A stretch of DNA of 40,730 bases from Gemmataceae bacterium. GTDB lineage: Bacteria > Planctomycetota > Planctomycetia > Gemmatales > Gemmataceae. Location of the stretch: contig SIAQ01000037.1 of the NCBI GenBank assembly GCA_009697105.1, positions 1 to 40,730 on the forward strand. Direction: 5' to 3'. Each line of letters begins with the position of its first letter. Position 1 is the stretch's first letter. Positions 25,246 to 33,789 of the stretch are shown one piece after another. The notes under the pieces were generated by a model. That model had not been told where the DNA came from, did no database searches, and was given only the letters and a program-made list of their open reading frames with translations. The translations under genes were made by a program, and so were the position numbers.

Positions 25246-25356
25246 AAGCGGCAGGGTTGCCTGAAATAAGACATAGGTGGGGCCAGCGGCGTTAGCGGAA
25301 GGTTGACGTCCCCGCCACCCTGCCGCTTACACGCCTGGCCTCGCCTATGCGTTATT
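25246..25356. repeat. Two interleaved inverted repeats (pseudoknot order)
   Basis: AAGCGGCAGGG (25246-25256) is exactly complementary to 25318-25328, while the 22 bases at 25265-25286 (AATAAGACATAGG...) pair at 18 of 22 positions with 25335-25356. The arms alternate (A, B, A', B'), so both stems cannot form as a simple nested hairpin. This gap of 314 bases between two minus-strand genes shows no coding potential. Confidence 0.65.
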
Positions 25357-25450
25357 CTTACTCGTGAACAGAATATTTGATTCTCTGCGTCTCTGCGTAA
25401 GGCTTTTCCCGTTACACCATGAGCCGAGAGGTGGGAAGGGGGGCGCGCGC

Positions 25451-26404
25451 TCATCGATGAGGTTGCGATCTATGGGTAAACCACATGGAACCGCCGCCTG
25501 CCCAGGAGCTATTTACTTCACCCAAGTCAACGGGAGGATTCGCCGCTAATGATTCAAATTCGCCTGAACCGCATATATATGCTGTGGGCAGTACAGGGTC
25601 CAAACGCTCCATGGCAGCCATCATGTAGACTGCAAGCATGTATTGTTCATTCCAATACCAATTCTTGAAATACTCGTGATAATCCCAGGGCAGGGTGATG
25701 TCGTGAATGTGAACCAGCACACCGGGTTTCAGTTGTGGAAGAATATCCAGAAAGAAAACGGTCACATCCGAGTTCATGAAGGCTCGGTGCGAGCCATCGA
25801 AAAAAAGGATATCCCCAGCGTTCAGTTGCTCAAAAATGGAAACATCGCAACATTCTAAGGGCTGACGAATCACTTCGTCGCAAATGGCATCAATCGCAGC
25901 ACGAGGCTCCGGATCAATCGACATGATCCGAGTACCAAGCTTGCCATCGACGACCGCCTGTCGAGCAAAACAGGTCGTCATGCCTGAGCCGATTTCAAGA
26001 TAGAGCTTTGGCTTATGCTTTAGAACCATCGCATAAAGGGCAAGGGAATCGAATGCGGCGATCGCCCCGCCAACCCATGCAGGCTTAGGTGACGGCGTCG
26101 TTTCCGTCGAGATTCCAATCGTCGAAAGGTCCAGCGATCGCATGAATCGCACGAAATCTCGGTAAGGCTCCTTGTGCTGAGCGAACCAATTTTCCAGAAT
26201 GTGAAGTCTTTTCTGGGAATACCCCCAACGTGGGCGAAAATCTCGCGATGGTAGGTACTCCACTGGAATTGCATAGGCAGCGTAAGGGTTTGCCGGTAAC
26301 ACCTCTAATGATTTTATTGGAACTTTAGCAAACCAGGTCGCAAGTTTTTTCCGATAACTCCTCGGAATAAATGGCTTGACGATATTCTTGACAAATGCCA
26401 TCAT
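25451..26404 (-). CDS. SAM-dependent methyltransferase, class I (Methyltransf_24-like)
   Basis: The last gene of the minus-strand glycan block codes for about 317 residues. The SAM-binding motif is KLYLEIGSGMTTCFARQAV near 135-153, followed by RIMSIDPEPRAAID, the second acidic strand. GDILFFDGSHRAFMNSDV and GVLVHIHDITLPWDYHEY follow; the D-G-S-H and H-D-I motifs are shared with cephalosporin hydroxylase/rhamnosyl O-methyltransferase-like enzymes. Three ATGs stand in a row (26407, 26404, 26401); GGAG at 26412-26415 best fits 26404. The frame upstream of these is not supported. Probable target: a hydroxyl group on the sugar or a linked group; not determinable. Confidence 0.85.
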   Translation of the reverse strand: MMAFVKNIVKPFIPRSYRKKLATWFAKVPIKSLEVLPANPYAAYAIPVEYLPSRDFRPRWGYSQKRLHILENWFAQHKEPYRDFVRFMRSLDLSTIGISTETTPSPKPAWVGGAIAAFDSLALYAMVLKHKPKLYLEIGSGMTTCFARQAVVDGKLGTRIMSIDPEPRAAIDAICDEVIRQPLECCDVSIFEQLNAGDILFFDGSHRAFMNSDVTVFFLDILPQLKPGVLVHIHDITLPWDYHEYFKNWYWNEQYMLAVYMMAAMERLDPVLPTAYICGSGEFESLAANPPVDLGEVNSSWAGGGSMWFTHRSQPHR

Positions 26405-26535
26405 CATAATACTCCGTCTATTCAATAGCGAAAAAAGTACTAAGTATTTTTCTTGCTGTCTGAAGCGATCGCGATGGATCAACCTGGAACACAGTCGAGA
26501 CCCATTGTGGAATCGCACTATACCAGATGGTCTGG

Positions 26536-27459
26536 TTAAGCCGCCTGAAGTATGGTCGGCCTTTCCTGAAACCATGCGATCGTGCGTGCCAATCCGTCGC
26601 GCAGCAGCGTCATTTTCTGGTTAGGAAGCGCCTGCTGAAGTCTCCCGATCGACAAACACTTAGACAGCGCACCAACATATTTGGTACGGTCATATTGAAT
26701 AAGTTGATAATCGTAACCTGTCAGATCGCAGATGGCCTTGGCGAATTCGCGGATCGAATGCTCTACGCCGGCTCCGATGTTAATAAGCAAATTATCACAT
26801 GATTCAGCCAGGTTAAGCGAAATGCCGACGAAATCGTCGATAAATACCAATTCGCGCTTCTGATGGCCATCACCCCAGAGCACGACGGGCGATCCATGTA
26901 GTTGCGCACTCAGTATCTTGCGAATAAGGTCGAAAATGAAATGCATCTGTCGGCCATCGGTATGGTAGCCAGGCCCGTAAAGGGTTGAGGGCACCAAGCA
27001 CAGGTAACGCAAACCAAATTGTTTGTGCATGGACTGCAGGCCGACATAGAGCATGCGCTTTGTCATTGCGTAGGTAAAAAGGCTGTCAACCGGCAAGCCA
27101 ACTAGATAGTTCTCTTCGCTCAATTCGTGATCGCAGGAGTACGCGCAACTTGTACCCATGGCGATTAGCTTCGCCTGCGGCTGGCGTCGCTGCCACCACG
27201 CCAGAACATTGGTGTTGATTTGCTGATTCTTGATCCATTGTTCGCCGGGATGATGCAAACAAAAATCGCCGGCCTGAGTCCAGGCCGCCAAATGATAGAT
27301 TTGATCGTATCGGCGCCCTACGAACGCTTCGAGTGCATCCGGATGGGTCAGATCATAATCGCGCGATCCGAGGCGCACCACGGTATGGCCTTCGCTCTCC
27401 AACCGCTGCGAGAGCGCGGTTCCAAGAAACCCGGTGCCACCGGTGACGAGAATATCCAT
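26536..27459 (-). CDS. NAD(P)-dependent sugar epimerase/reductase, GDP-L-fucose synthase-like
   Basis: A 307-residue short-chain dehydrogenase of the extended type. The Rossmann motif is TGGTGFLG at 6-13; the catalytic residues are S104 (MGTSCAYS), Y130 and K134 (YAMTK). PSTLYGPGYH and RELVFIDDF are typical of GDP-L-fucose synthase and related 3,5-epimerase/4-reductases. The cysteine or histidine that would prove the fucose synthase reaction cannot be assigned by eye, so the substrate is open. ATG 27459 is 1 base from the end of the upstream gene, with its ribosome site (AGGAG) inside that gene, so the two are translationally linked. Confidence 0.85.
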   Translation of the reverse strand: MDILVTGGTGFLGTALSQRLESEGHTVVRLGSRDYDLTHPDALEAFVGRRYDQIYHLAAWTQAGDFCLHHPGEQWIKNQQINTNVLAWWQRRQPQAKLIAMGTSCAYSCDHELSEENYLVGLPVDSLFTYAMTKRMLYVGLQSMHKQFGLRYLCLVPSTLYGPGYHTDGRQMHFIFDLIRKILSAQLHGSPVVLWGDGHQKRELVFIDDFVGISLNLAESCDNLLINIGAGVEHSIREFAKAICDLTGYDYQLIQYDRTKYVGALSKCLSIGRLQQALPNQKMTLLRDGLARTIAWFQERPTILQAA

Positions 27460-27460
27460 G

Positions 27461-28663
27461 TTAGGCCGCTCCTGCGTCAACGGGGAAGTAGAATTCCGTT
27501 CCGCGGTCCAGCAAGGGTTTGTTATTGGCTAGAATTTCCTTTTTGAAATTCCACGCCAAAACATAATACACATCAGGCGGGGTGCTCAATTCATCTTCCA
27601 TTACTACGGGAAGGTGCATGCCGGGCGAAACTAACCCCTTCCGGAGGCGGTTTTTTTCTACCAAGCATTCCAAATAGTTTTTGCCAATTCCAAAATAGTT
27701 GAGGAGAGTGTTTCCTTTTACGGGAGCTCCCATGCCAAAAATCTTCTTTCCTGCCGTCTTCGCGGAATCCAGATACGCCAGATCGCGCTGCTTCATTTGG
27801 TCAACGCGGCGGGAAAAGTTGCGATACGTTATGATATCGTTGCATCGTGACGAATCTTCTTGCTTCAGCAGGTCATTCAGGCGATCGGTCGAAGGTCTCA
27901 CGTCCTGATGGGTGACAAAACCGATCATGGACCCGCCATGAATCGGCGAGAGATATGCATCGAACATGGCCAGGCCGTGACGGTTGAGTAAGGCCTCAAT
28001 GTTCTTCAGATTATAATAGAGCAAGTGCTCATGGTATATCTGATCAAATGCGAGGTTCTCGATAATACGTTTCATGTAAAGGAACTGAACTACAAAGATA
28101 CCTTCGTGGCTGAGAGATTCACGAATTCCTTCGGTAACCGAATGAAGTTCTTCAAGATGAAAGAATACGCCGGCGGCATTAATCACATCGAACTTGCGGC
28201 TGATCGTTTTTGATGTCTCCAGATTAAAAAACTCATTAACCGTCGGTACACCGGCCTCGTTGGCAATGTTCGCCGTTGTCTTGGACGACTCGACGCCAAG
28301 GACGTCGTATCCCAGCGATTGAAAGTGCTTCAATTGTGTGCCGTCGTTCGAGCCGATATCCAAGACTGATTTGCTGGATAATCTGTTGCCGATGCGTTGA
28401 TTTACTTCGTCGGCGACCGTGCGGAAATGATCGCTCAAAGAGCGTGTCACCCCGGAAAGATAAGTATGGTCGCCAAACATTACTTCCTTCTTGACAGTAT
28501 GATCCAATTGCGCTGTTGCACAACGATGGCAGTACACTACTCTCAACGGATAGAATGGTTCGGATCCGACTTCCTCGGGCCTGAGAAAATGATTGCACCA
28601 CGGCTGGTTACCAAGGTCAAGAACAGGCTCCAGTTCCGTCGCGTCGCATACTCGACATTGCAT
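27461..28663 (-). CDS. Sugar C-methyltransferase (TylC3/TcaB9 type)
   Basis: This 400-residue enzyme should put a methyl group on a sugar carbon next to a keto group on a nucleotide sugar. It has the three-part layout: an N-terminal zinc domain with C3, C6, C45 and C48 (CRVC, CHRC), a central SAM domain (VLDIGSNDGTQLKHF near 100), and a C-terminal Methyltransf_14-like domain (GKKIFGMGAPVKGNTLLNYF). The YHEH motif with Y210, E212 and H213 corresponds to the active site of TcaB9, a 3-C-methyltransferase. ATG 28663 with GGAG 9 bases upstream is preferred over TTG 28678. This predicts a branched sugar among the products. Confidence 0.9.
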   Translation of the reverse strand: MQCRVCDATELEPVLDLGNQPWCNHFLRPEEVGSEPFYPLRVVYCHRCATAQLDHTVKKEVMFGDHTYLSGVTRSLSDHFRTVADEVNQRIGNRLSSKSVLDIGSNDGTQLKHFQSLGYDVLGVESSKTTANIANEAGVPTVNEFFNLETSKTISRKFDVINAAGVFFHLEELHSVTEGIRESLSHEGIFVVQFLYMKRIIENLAFDQIYHEHLLYYNLKNIEALLNRHGLAMFDAYLSPIHGGSMIGFVTHQDVRPSTDRLNDLLKQEDSSRCNDIITYRNFSRRVDQMKQRDLAYLDSAKTAGKKIFGMGAPVKGNTLLNYFGIGKNYLECLVEKNRLRKGLVSPGMHLPVVMEDELSTPPDVYYVLAWNFKKEILANNKPLLDRGTEFYFPVDAGAA

Positions 28664-28738
28664 GTCATGAATCTCCAAGCGATCGTGCTATCCGTAAAAA
28701 TAGACGGCAAAGGGATCTGTCTCTATGTATTGGGTTAA

Positions 28739-30649
28739 TCACGCAGCACGGCGCCGGGTCTTCCGGCGAGTCCCCGGAGCCGCACTCGCCAAATGGTCTG
28801 TAGGTTTGCTCCGTGTCGTTTTCGCCCAGACAAAATGATGCTGTTCGTGGCGATTGTCATTGAGAACGTCATACTTCACAGACGGTAAGCATACGTTCTG
28901 GCGGTGCTGGGCTTGAATCTCAGCAATCATGGCGTGTGCCTGCTTCACAATATTGTTAACACGCGTCTGATCAAAATCAGGTAGGTAATCCAGGGCACGA
29001 TAAAGATGGAGCAGCCGCGCGATTCCCGGGTCTAACGAAAGCAGTGTGGATTGGGGTGCATGTTTTTTCAGGATCTCAATTGTATTCGCTGCGAACTCCA
29101 CGTCGGAACTGAAATGATCGCAGTAGGATTTTCGATAATGGAGAGAAAGTGACAGCATCGATTCGAGATCACTCGCGTTTTTGTCACGAAAGGCCCGATC
29201 GATTCCCGCTGGCGTACGGTGCAAATACCAGGCTCGAATGTCTTCTATTTCGGCCTTGGGAGATGCTGTGGTTCGTTCTTCCTGATAGTTAAGAAATACC
29301 CCCAGCATTTTTGGTAGGTGCTTGGTCTTTATGTAGGGCAGCACTCGGCCCTTGAATTCGGTATCGCCGGCTGCCGAGAAGGTGCCGTCATAGTAGCCGA
29401 ACCGCTCGTGAATCGACCGGCGGTAGAGGGCGCCGACCCAGGAAAGGTAGCAGGTTTCAAGATAAACATGAGATGGAGTATATCCCGTTCGGTCATATTT
29501 CATGACATCTTGCATAAGGAGTCCATTGCCGTCGACCTCGGTAATGAGGCTATCGGCTTGTACCCAGTCGAGGGATTCATCCGCATCCAGTTCGGCAGCC
29601 AATTCCGTGAGCGCGGAAGGTATTACGGTCTCGTCAACACCCAGAAATGTAAGGTAGGGAGAGCGAGCCAACGCGATCGCTCGATTCCAGGCTGTTTGAA
29701 TTGTTTCGCGAGTGGGCGTTCGAACATAGAGCCAACGTATTGGGATATTTAGTTCGAGATTACAGATCACATCATATTCATCGGTCGGCGATCCGCTGTC
29801 GACTAATATTAGTTCAAGTTCACCAGTTCGATTTAGAGTTTGGCTCTGCAGCGCCTGAAGGAAACAGGTCAGTTTACCAGCCGCGTTATACAACGAGGTA
29901 ATGACGGTAACCTTGACGTCTCCGATACCGCGCCGGTCATCGTAGATCTCGAATTCACATGGGTGTGGCGGATTCATTCCACGCTCTGTTGCGGTATCTA
30001 GCAATTGCTTGCAACGGAGGTGGCGATCCTGGGGATTGCCATACATGGCAGTCGCCGCCTCAGCTTCCAACGGAAATCCTGCCCGCTGAAGAGTTCGGCA
30101 AACCCATTGAAGATCTTGGAACAGATCGTTGCCGGCGAGTCGCATAGCCCGAATTGCATAGACACAGGCGGTGAGGTCATTGCCTAACAGAAGTTCCAAT
30201 CGTCCGAGTTCCCGAAATACGCGCACGCGGTCAAGTCGCGTGGCGCTTGCAATCTGAGAAAAAGCCTCGATTTTGGAGGCGATCTCCTCTGTATTCCGCT
30301 CTGGCATCCAATAGGCGACTGGATAGTCTTCCTGGCTTCTCACGCGGAAACGTAAATACTTTTCCAGGTGGCGCAAGATTCTTACTGGACCGATTAGTTG
30401 AAGCACCTTTGAGATCAGAGGTATTTTTCCGTAGATGCGTGCCCGGATAAATCGCAATATCCCCTTTCCCTCCTTGACGGCTTGGGCTCTCACGGATTTT
30501 CCAAAAATCGACGGCACACAGTATTTTACTAGATCCTTCAATGCGCGAGGAACCAGATAGAAATAAATACGCCCGCGAATTATTGCGAGGACTTTTGGGA
30601 TCTTGGTCCACATCGAAATTATAATCAGAGTAATTGACTTTCTATTCAT
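28739..30649 (-). CDS. GT2 family glycosyltransferase with long N-terminal region
   Basis: A protein of about 636 residues. The N-terminal 220 residues are basic and helical, with repeated LXRI/LXXI segments and no recognised domain; the stretch near 140-200 (RVFRELGRLELLLGN) resembles TPR-like helices. The GT-A domain starts near 240 with VKVTVITSLYNAAG; ELELILVDSGSPTDEYDV, TFLGVDETVIPSALTEL (DxD-like VDE) and SAAGDTEFKGRVLPY follow, consistent with an inverting GT2 enzyme. No transmembrane helix is obvious. The start is uncertain (30697, 30649 or 30613), as none has a good ribosome site. The 240 bases upstream show no gene. Confidence 0.8.
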   Translation of the reverse strand: MNRKSITLIIISMWTKIPKVLAIIRGRIYFYLVPRALKDLVKYCVPSIFGKSVRAQAVKEGKGILRFIRARIYGKIPLISKVLQLIGPVRILRHLEKYLRFRVRSQEDYPVAYWMPERNTEEIASKIEAFSQIASATRLDRVRVFRELGRLELLLGNDLTACVYAIRAMRLAGNDLFQDLQWVCRTLQRAGFPLEAEAATAMYGNPQDRHLRCKQLLDTATERGMNPPHPCEFEIYDDRRGIGDVKVTVITSLYNAAGKLTCFLQALQSQTLNRTGELELILVDSGSPTDEYDVICNLELNIPIRWLYVRTPTRETIQTAWNRAIALARSPYLTFLGVDETVIPSALTELAAELDADESLDWVQADSLITEVDGNGLLMQDVMKYDRTGYTPSHVYLETCYLSWVGALYRRSIHERFGYYDGTFSAAGDTEFKGRVLPYIKTKHLPKMLGVFLNYQEERTTASPKAEIEDIRAWYLHRTPAGIDRAFRDKNASDLESMLSLSLHYRKSYCDHFSSDVEFAANTIEILKKHAPQSTLLSLDPGIARLLHLYRALDYLPDFDQTRVNNIVKQAHAMIAEIQAQHRQNVCLPSVKYDVLNDNRHEQHHFVWAKTTRSKPTDHLASAAPGTRRKTRRRAA

Positions 30650-30889
30650 ATCCAGTTTTCGCTTTCTAGGCTTTCCGAGCTTTCCGACTTGCAGCATACG
30701 ATTGCTATAGAAATCCTATCGATCGATATGACCCGTATTCGGACGATGGAATATTTGAATGACGCACATCATTAGTTGCCAAGTAGTGACGATGACACGT
30801 TCGTTACCAATAGCATTGGCGACATATATCTTAAATTCCTGAGATATCGATGCACCTTGTTGCCGTGGAATTTGAGCGAACACCGCTCA

Positions 30890-32134
30890 CTAGAAGTTAA
30901 TCTTGGATGCTTCGCGTTCCAGGCGGAAATACCATTCGCTAATTTGCGAGCAAGTCGCTTCGTCTCGGGTCGATGAGGAGTCGTATATGGCGTGTATTTT
31001 AGGTCCGTGCGGCGTGTAATCGCTCTTTGTCAGGGCCACGGAAAGCTCATGCCTATATTCGTCATATCGATCTAACATCGCCTCGATTGCTGGCGTGCTT
31101 TCAAAGAAGGCGTTCATGTCAACTATTTCGAAGGGGATCGCTGGGAAACGGTCTCGCAGATAATCGACTATACCAGCGCCGCTTCCGATTAATGTCGGGC
31201 ATCCTGAGAAAAGTGATTCGAGAGCGACCAGATTGAAAGTATCGTACAAAGACGGTACACAGGTGACTGATCGGGATGCGAAAACGCGTTGCAATTCTGG
31301 AGCCGACATCGAACCCAAAAATTGAATATTGAGGCCGCGATTGTGGCTCATTTTTGTGATCGTTTGTGTCGACGTTTCGCCGGTCGCTCCAGCGCAGGAT
31401 GGACCGATAATGTTGGCAGCGCTGTAGGAATTGGGTCTAAGCCACCACAGAAGTTGCAGGAAAACGTGGGGCCCCTTTCGTTTCTCCGTTCGGCCAATAA
31501 AGTTGAGTGACGGCGCTTCCGACGAGCAACGCACATACGGGAGCGAGTTCGGCGCTGCGAATAGATGAAGAGGATCTATGTAGTAGGACGGTACGTCACG
31601 AAGAGTGTTCCATTCCTGCTGGTACCTTTCGCTAATAAAATAGCGAGTGTCAGCTACTTCGTATTGGAGTTCCTCTATGCATCGGGCGACGCGACAATAA
31701 TCCCCGTTGCCGTCCCAGTTCATGGCGTTGGTAGTTGAGATAAGACCGTGCATTGAAATGGCAATTCGGCCAACATTTACAGCGCGGGCCTTAAAGGCAT
31801 CACGCAGAAACAATCCGACCAAACTATAATCAGGATAGTCAACGATGTCGAAACTCTGTCCAGCCACCGTGGATGCGATATTGTGCGCTTTCAGGTAGTG
31901 CGATTGGGCCCAATGCGGGACATTAATATCGCAATAGTGTAGTAGTGCTGTCGGAGAGTATGGCTCGCGATAGTCGATCGGATGGGCATTAAAAGGCTTT
32001 GTGGCACCGGCCGGTTCATTGTTGCGCAGGTAATAGAAATCGATGTCGGGATTTTTTACGATGACGTTTCGATAGAAAGTCTGTCCACCTCCGACGGTGG
32101 CAAACAGGTCGGAATCAAGGATCAATACGCGCAT
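30890..32134 (-). CDS. GT4-like (GT-B) glycosyltransferase
   Basis: A 414-residue retaining-type glycosyltransferase of the GT-B fold. The N-terminal half has the Gly-rich nucleotide loop ATVGGGQTFYRN at 12-23, HYCDINVPHW near 66 and a SMHGLISTTN segment near 128. The C-terminal half has FIGRTEKRKG at 212-221 and the donor-binding E-x7-E region PSLYDTFNLVALESLFSGCP (294-313); the first Glu of the usual pair is replaced by D298, the second is E306. ATG 32134 has GGAG 9 bases upstream. It works with the GT2 gene downstream on the same transcript; donor and acceptor are unknown. Confidence 0.85.
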   Translation of the reverse strand: MRVLILDSDLFATVGGGQTFYRNVIVKNPDIDFYYLRNNEPAGATKPFNAHPIDYREPYSPTALLHYCDINVPHWAQSHYLKAHNIASTVAGQSFDIVDYPDYSLVGLFLRDAFKARAVNVGRIAISMHGLISTTNAMNWDGNGDYCRVARCIEELQYEVADTRYFISERYQQEWNTLRDVPSYYIDPLHLFAAPNSLPYVRCSSEAPSLNFIGRTEKRKGPHVFLQLLWWLRPNSYSAANIIGPSCAGATGETSTQTITKMSHNRGLNIQFLGSMSAPELQRVFASRSVTCVPSLYDTFNLVALESLFSGCPTLIGSGAGIVDYLRDRFPAIPFEIVDMNAFFESTPAIEAMLDRYDEYRHELSVALTKSDYTPHGPKIHAIYDSSSTRDEATCSQISEWYFRLEREASKINF

Positions 32135-32180
32135 TTACGGTGGCTCCGTTCCAAATCTTAGCATTCCGTCATCGATAACT

Positions 32181-33320
32181 TTAAGCAAAGTCGTTCCACG
32201 TGTCGGCAAATCCCTCTACGCGATGAATACCGATCTTCCTAAGAGCGAAGCTTGAGTCGCTGGTCCTATTCAGGAATCGATAGAATACGTTGATATTTGT
32301 CTTTCTGGAGAGATGCAACGGCATCCACTGATAGTTTTCCGCGAGCAACTTGGAGTAAGCGCGGAACCTCGCGATCGGCTTGCCGTCTGCCTCGACGCCG
32401 AGCATTACCTCGTTCTTGGTTCCTTCTGCATGATGATCAAAGTGAAATACATATCGTCCGGCAGGTAATTCGATGGGTGTTGCGAGGTTGAGCGTTCCAC
32501 ACGGATCACGATTGAAGGCAATTATTTTCAGATCGATATTTTTTGTTAATTGCATAGAGCCACGGAAAGGTGTGGCGGCGATCCGGTCACGGTGGATATA
32601 GGCGATATTTGTGAGTGTCGTGCCGGCGGGAAATCCGGCGTAGGTTTTTAGTATTTGGTAGGTGGACAGATCAATCGCGATGTAGCCCTGAGATCGAAGC
32701 ATCTCGTAGCATCGCGAGTCGTCGGTTTGCTGTTCGAGAATCAGATGAGGGTGTTCGCGTGCGATGACGTCCTTGCCGCCTTGTAGGGCGTCATATTCAG
32801 CGCCCTCGATGTCGAGCTTCATCAAACTGGGAGTTAGCTTCCTTGTTTTTGTGAAGTCGTCAAGCGCGACGGTTTCCACATTATCGAAGCCGTGGCCGTG
32901 ATTATTCGCAGCGAGGACGGAGTCGTTCAGATGCGATCCATAATAAATTGGCAAGGTCATACGTGAGGTATGAAAGACCGCGCGGTGATACACGGTGGCG
33001 TTTCCGCACCCATTACTCATCAAGTTGTATTGGGTTTTGTCGACAATTCGTCGGCTCGCTTCAAAGGAACAAACGACACCCTTGGGGCCAACGAGTCTTG
33101 ACATCAGCAGCGATAACGACCCGCAATTCGCTCCAATGTCGAAGACGGTTTCGCCGGGGCTGATGAGGTCTCTAAGTGCAAGCTGAACTGAGGGTTCGCA
33201 GAGATTGGGCTCATACCAATAAGTAATTGGAAAAATAGTTCGCGTGTCCGGATCCAAACGAGCTTGAAGACCCGCCAACCGAAAGAACGGTCGAACAATT
33301 CGTTTTAGGATCGCTTTCAC
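32181..33320 (-). CDS. FkbM-type methyltransferase with C-terminal beta domain
   Basis: The first gene of the glycan block codes for 379 residues. The FkbM (Methyltransf_21) domain covers about 45-235: ETVFDIGANCGSLSLLMSRLVG, CSFEAS, SLMKLDIEGAEYDALQGG. FkbM enzymes O-methylate sugars or polyketides. A further 125 residues (about 255-379) look like a beta-sandwich (NIDLKIIAFNRDPCGTLNL, GRYVFHFDHHAEGTKNEVML, NVFYRFLNRTSDSSFALRKI), possibly carbohydrate-binding. The start is GTG 33320, with GGAG 7 bases upstream; the open frame to 33434 is not needed. It is about 130 bases behind the promoter at 33458-33486. Confidence 0.85.
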   Translation of the reverse strand: MKAILKRIVRPFFRLAGLQARLDPDTRTIFPITYWYEPNLCEPSVQLALRDLISPGETVFDIGANCGSLSLLMSRLVGPKGVVCSFEASRRIVDKTQYNLMSNGCGNATVYHRAVFHTSRMTLPIYYGSHLNDSVLAANNHGHGFDNVETVALDDFTKTRKLTPSLMKLDIEGAEYDALQGGKDVIAREHPHLILEQQTDDSRCYEMLRSQGYIAIDLSTYQILKTYAGFPAGTTLTNIAYIHRDRIAATPFRGSMQLTKNIDLKIIAFNRDPCGTLNLATPIELPAGRYVFHFDHHAEGTKNEVMLGVEADGKPIARFRAYSKLLAENYQWMPLHLSRKTNINVFYRFLNRTSDSSFALRKIGIHRVEGFADTWNDFA

Positions 33321-33457
33321 GATGTATCTCCAGCAGGTTATGTCAAGTGTCTTTACGTACCAAACGTTAATTCTATCAAGGCAGTTCGACCGCCCGCTCT
33401 TTGGTTGGACCTTGATATACCTGTGTTTGGACAAAGTCGGTCGTGTGTAAGAAAAAG

Positions 33458-33486
33458 TTAATAACCGATCTCTATTGCCCTGTCAA
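33458..33486 (-). promoter_or_regulatory. Promoter of the minus-strand glycan block
   Basis: On the minus strand a perfect -35 box TTGACA (33486 to 33481) and TATTAA (33463 to 33458) are separated by 17 bases, the best sigma-70-type match I see in the window. Transcription would start near 33450. The rest of the gap up to 33740 shows no coding potential. Confidence 0.75.
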
Positions 33487-33740
33487 GCCGAGTCCGACCG
33501 TGGGCGTAGCTCGCAAATGAGTCGCCGAAATATTGATCTTTACTTTCGGATCTATTTTGTGGTAAGCGTTTATTTTTGGCGAGAAGGGTAGTTTTCTCAT
33601 CTAAGTGATTCCCGGATTCGTCAATCTGGCGCACCCAACCGGGCATGTAGCTGCGTGACACGCGGCCTGGTTAAAGATCGGGCCTACGGCGAACCGAAAA
33701 AACTCAACAAGCGTGAGGCGCGGTAAACGGCTGATCGATT

Positions 33741-33761
33741 TTCGCAGAACGAGTCTGCGAA
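33741..33761 (+). promoter_or_regulatory. Small perfect inverted repeat ahead of the HldE-like gene
   Basis: TTCGCAGA and TCTGCGAA flank a 5-base spacer, 28 bases before the start codon of the plus-strand sugar cluster. It could be an operator half-site pair or an mRNA hairpin. No T run follows it. Confidence 0.35.
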
Positions 33762-33789
33762 TTGCCGAATTCATGGAATGGAGCGAAAC

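Noticed and set aside
25451..33320. The glycan block as an integrated mobile element
   Set aside because: No integrase, transposase, tRNA target or flanking direct repeats were seen; only base composition suggests transfer.
33458..33661. A 67-codon minus-strand frame ahead of the FkbM gene
   Set aside because: It overlaps a near-consensus promoter and has no motif or ribosome site.
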